From: Lepidonotus clava
Taxonomy: Eukaryota > Annelida > Polychaeta > Phyllodocida > Polynoidae
NCBI GenBank assembly: GCA_936440205.1
Contig: OW387145.1
Location: 25,919,075-25,983,074 of the forward strand
Direction: 5' to 3'
DNA length: 64,000 nt
Shown here: positions 61,851 through 64,000 of the stretch, one piece after another
Layout of the letters: each line of letters starts with the position of its first letter
Numbering within the stretch: the first letter of the stretch is position 1
Translations under genes and position numbers: made by a program
Notes under the pieces: generated by a model
Database searches by the model: none
The model's input: only the letters and a program-made list of their open reading frames with translations
Told to the model about the DNA's origin: nothing

Positions 61851-63123
61851 TTACAATCACCAGGTTGCAATTTCATAATCTTTGGCTTGCTTCACAAGGA
61901 TCTTGAAAACAAGCTGTTTTACACATCATAAAATTTGATTTGTTTTCTCGCCAAAAATTTAGCAAATTGCATATACTCTATTGCTTTCGTATTGCTATAG
62001 CAATGGCATTTGCCATGATCAATTTAGCAATATTATCCTATTATTTGAGCTCTTTAACATTCTTACGCATATGCTAACTCTTGGCAAAGATCCAAGAATG
62101 GGTGCTTGTCACTATCTTGAGAGTCTTATAGAGATCTTCAGCATAGTTTGAGGTCTTGATTACATTGTTATTTTTGCATTTTCTGGTCTGGCATCTCTTG
62201 TTTTTTTAGATTCAAGTAAGTAAGTGTATATGTGTAGAAATACCTTTATAGGTTTTATTGAAATTTCATGAAAATTTTGGATGTGATTCTTGAACCAAAG
62301 AATTGGTCCTTTTCTGGGAATCAGTAGCCTTGTTCTCAACAGCCCCTCCTGAATCACAGTTCAGGGGTTTGTTTGTGGCCACTCATCAAACGATACAAAT
62401 GAATATGTATACCCAGGCTTATAACTCGGTTTGGCAAATTGAGAACTAAAAGGTACCTTTTCCGACCTTGACCCTTTCAATGCCAGATTGAATGCGATCT
62501 CAATGCATTAATGGTTTCCCTATTTGTGGCACTGCCCTGACTGTGATGTAACGTGGTGCATATAATTTATCTATGCTATTTCACCATATTGGGATTCTAA
62601 ATGCATTTTTAGATTCCAGCATACAAGGTTTGATGAAACGTGTATATACTTGGATAATTCTAATTACTTATTTTGTTTTTCTCGTTTGGTGACTAATTTT
62701 TCTATTTCATGAAAAGGGAGAGGGAATTAATAAACAATACAACATAGTATCAATTGTTGTTATATGGCGCATTAATTGCTACCATCCTCCTTGCCAAGGG
62801 TAACAACTTACCTGAATGCTTCATGGAGGAGGATTTTCTGTAGCCTACTTCATAACAAACCTCCGTTTTGCATTTCATAAACTTACGATCACTTTTGGGG
62901 TGCTGTAGCTATGCGAGTTTTGTTTTTGCTTACGTGGATTTGGGTAGGTTTACCGGAGTTTTGGGTCAATTTAAGGGAGTTTTGGGTTGATTAACGCAAG
63001 TTCTGGGTCAATTTATTTGAGTTTTGTTATGGAACTACTGGGATACAGCTGGGATACAGCTGCCTACCGATCCCCTCCTCCCCCTCCCCCCCCCAGGTCA
63101 CCATAAAAACAATATTAATTTGA
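61851..63123. other. Intergenic, nothing recognised
   Basis: No supported gene; a short C-rich tract lies at about 63074-63096. Confidence 0.4.
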
Positions 63124-63250
63124 ACACCTGCCTCGGTAAAAGTGTAGGGGTATGGTCTCTACCTTCTCATAGATTCGATCACCATCACCGCCCTTGATAT
63201 GACCCTGGCTGTTAATTAGGGCGTAAAGCAACCAATAACCAACCAACCAA
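63124..63250 (+). mobile_element. SINE-like 3' fragment
   Basis: GACCCTGGCTGTTAATTAGG with GGCGTAAAGCAACCAATAAC and CCAACCAACC repeats resembles the 3' tail of invertebrate SINEs. Upstream GATTCGATCACC might be a worn B box. Family not certain. Confidence 0.35.
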
Positions 63251-64000
63251 TATTAATTTGTTGTTTCCAATAAATGTACTCATGCAGTTATATCTGACAA
63301 ATGTTTAAAGTATAAATTTTCAAACTATTTTTATTGATAATCATTTGATTTATCATTACTAAAATGATGTAACATGTCTTCATTTCAAATTGATTTTAAT
63401 TCCAATTTTAGCAAAGGCAAACAAAGAAACAGAAATCCAAATATCTTTTGGCCTTGACTAGCTCCCCTCCCCTCCCCCCCCCCCTCCCCCACCCATCCCC
63501 CAGCCACTGGCCACCAACTTACAATGGCCCATTAGGACAATTACCCCCCCCCCCATAACAACCACCCCATTCGCCCACCCCTTGTTTTGGTCCTCAGTCA
63601 GCAGAACCACAATTACCCCTTCTCCCCCTGCCCTACCAATACACATTCCACACACTACTAATAGGCAAAGGTACTTGACCATCTGAGTGGGGCACCAATT
63701 GTCAATTGACTCTGCGCCAAGCCTAGTGGTCAGTGCTGCAGAATGAATTGGACAGCATGTTCATTATCAGGGTTCTTATTTCTGCTAGGAGGGGGCCCCA
63801 CTCTTAGCAAGAAGGATGTATATGACATGTTCCTTTTATAACATTTAAAAACCACCAACACAACATCGGCCAGTTTCTGGCCGACAATCTTCAGATTTCT
63901 TGTTTCTTCAACTGCAGTCGCGTGTTTGCGTTCTATTAAGTTTAATCATAGGTATAAATTTTGATAAGGGAAGTGTAGAATGACTTTTGTTTCAACATGT
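63251..64000. other. Intergenic with pyrimidine-rich tracts
   Basis: C-rich tracts at 63463-63500 and 63543-63555. GCCTAGTGGTCAGTGCTGC at about 63721 resembles a tRNA A box but no clear B box follows. No gene. Confidence 0.4.

Noticed and set aside
63718-63780. tRNA gene near 63.72 kb
   Set aside because: A-box-like words only; no B box or cloverleaf.

Overview
The window is metazoan chromosomal DNA: GT-AG introns, two six-exon beta-1,4-galactosyltransferase genes, a non-LTR retrotransposon, many foldback or MITE-like repeats, tRNA-derived SINEs and long poly-G/C tracts. The repeat style suggests a marine invertebrate (lower deuterostome or lophotrochozoan), but the sequence alone does not fix the species.

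Positions 1 to about 24,500 are the right-hand part of a large, very AT-rich Polinton/adintovirus-type element; its left end lies outside the window. Leftward-reading genes give the morphogenesis and replication set: adenain-like protease (cut by the window edge), double-jelly-roll major capsid protein, basic core-like protein, two small structural candidates, packaging ATPase, integrase, a PC4-like protein, protein-primed DNA polymerase B and penton. Further right is an accessory region: RING-like, C2H2, OTU-like and unknown proteins, a rightward multi-exon gene for a mucin-like type I membrane protein, dUTPase, and a protein of two tandem death domains. The visible part looks close to whole, with at most about one break seen, so the insertion is probably recent. 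The most unusual content is this accessory module (death-domain pair, spliced mucin with duplicated same-phase exons, OTU-like and RING-like proteins) with promoter-like and CTCF-like motifs between its genes.

From about 24,500 to 43,100 the DNA is host intergenic or intronic sequence: a poly-G-ended MITE, an apparently intact LINE (about 25.4 to 30.25 kb, one 1.3-kb-codon ORF with endonuclease and reverse transcriptase), a 30-bp-arm hairpin, palindrome clusters, a Penelope-like remnant, and a promoter/first-exon candidate near 38.2-38.5 kb.

From 43.1 kb onward are host genes, all on the + strand: an ankyrin-repeat protein in one coding exon (43,160-44,992), then two tandem paralogous GT7 galactosyltransferases (46,401-50,857 and 55,603-61,389) with matching exon phases and nearly identical exon lengths. 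Their introns and the spacer between them carry foldback elements, minisatellites, piggyBac-like MITEs and SINEs. The rest shows no gene that I can support.
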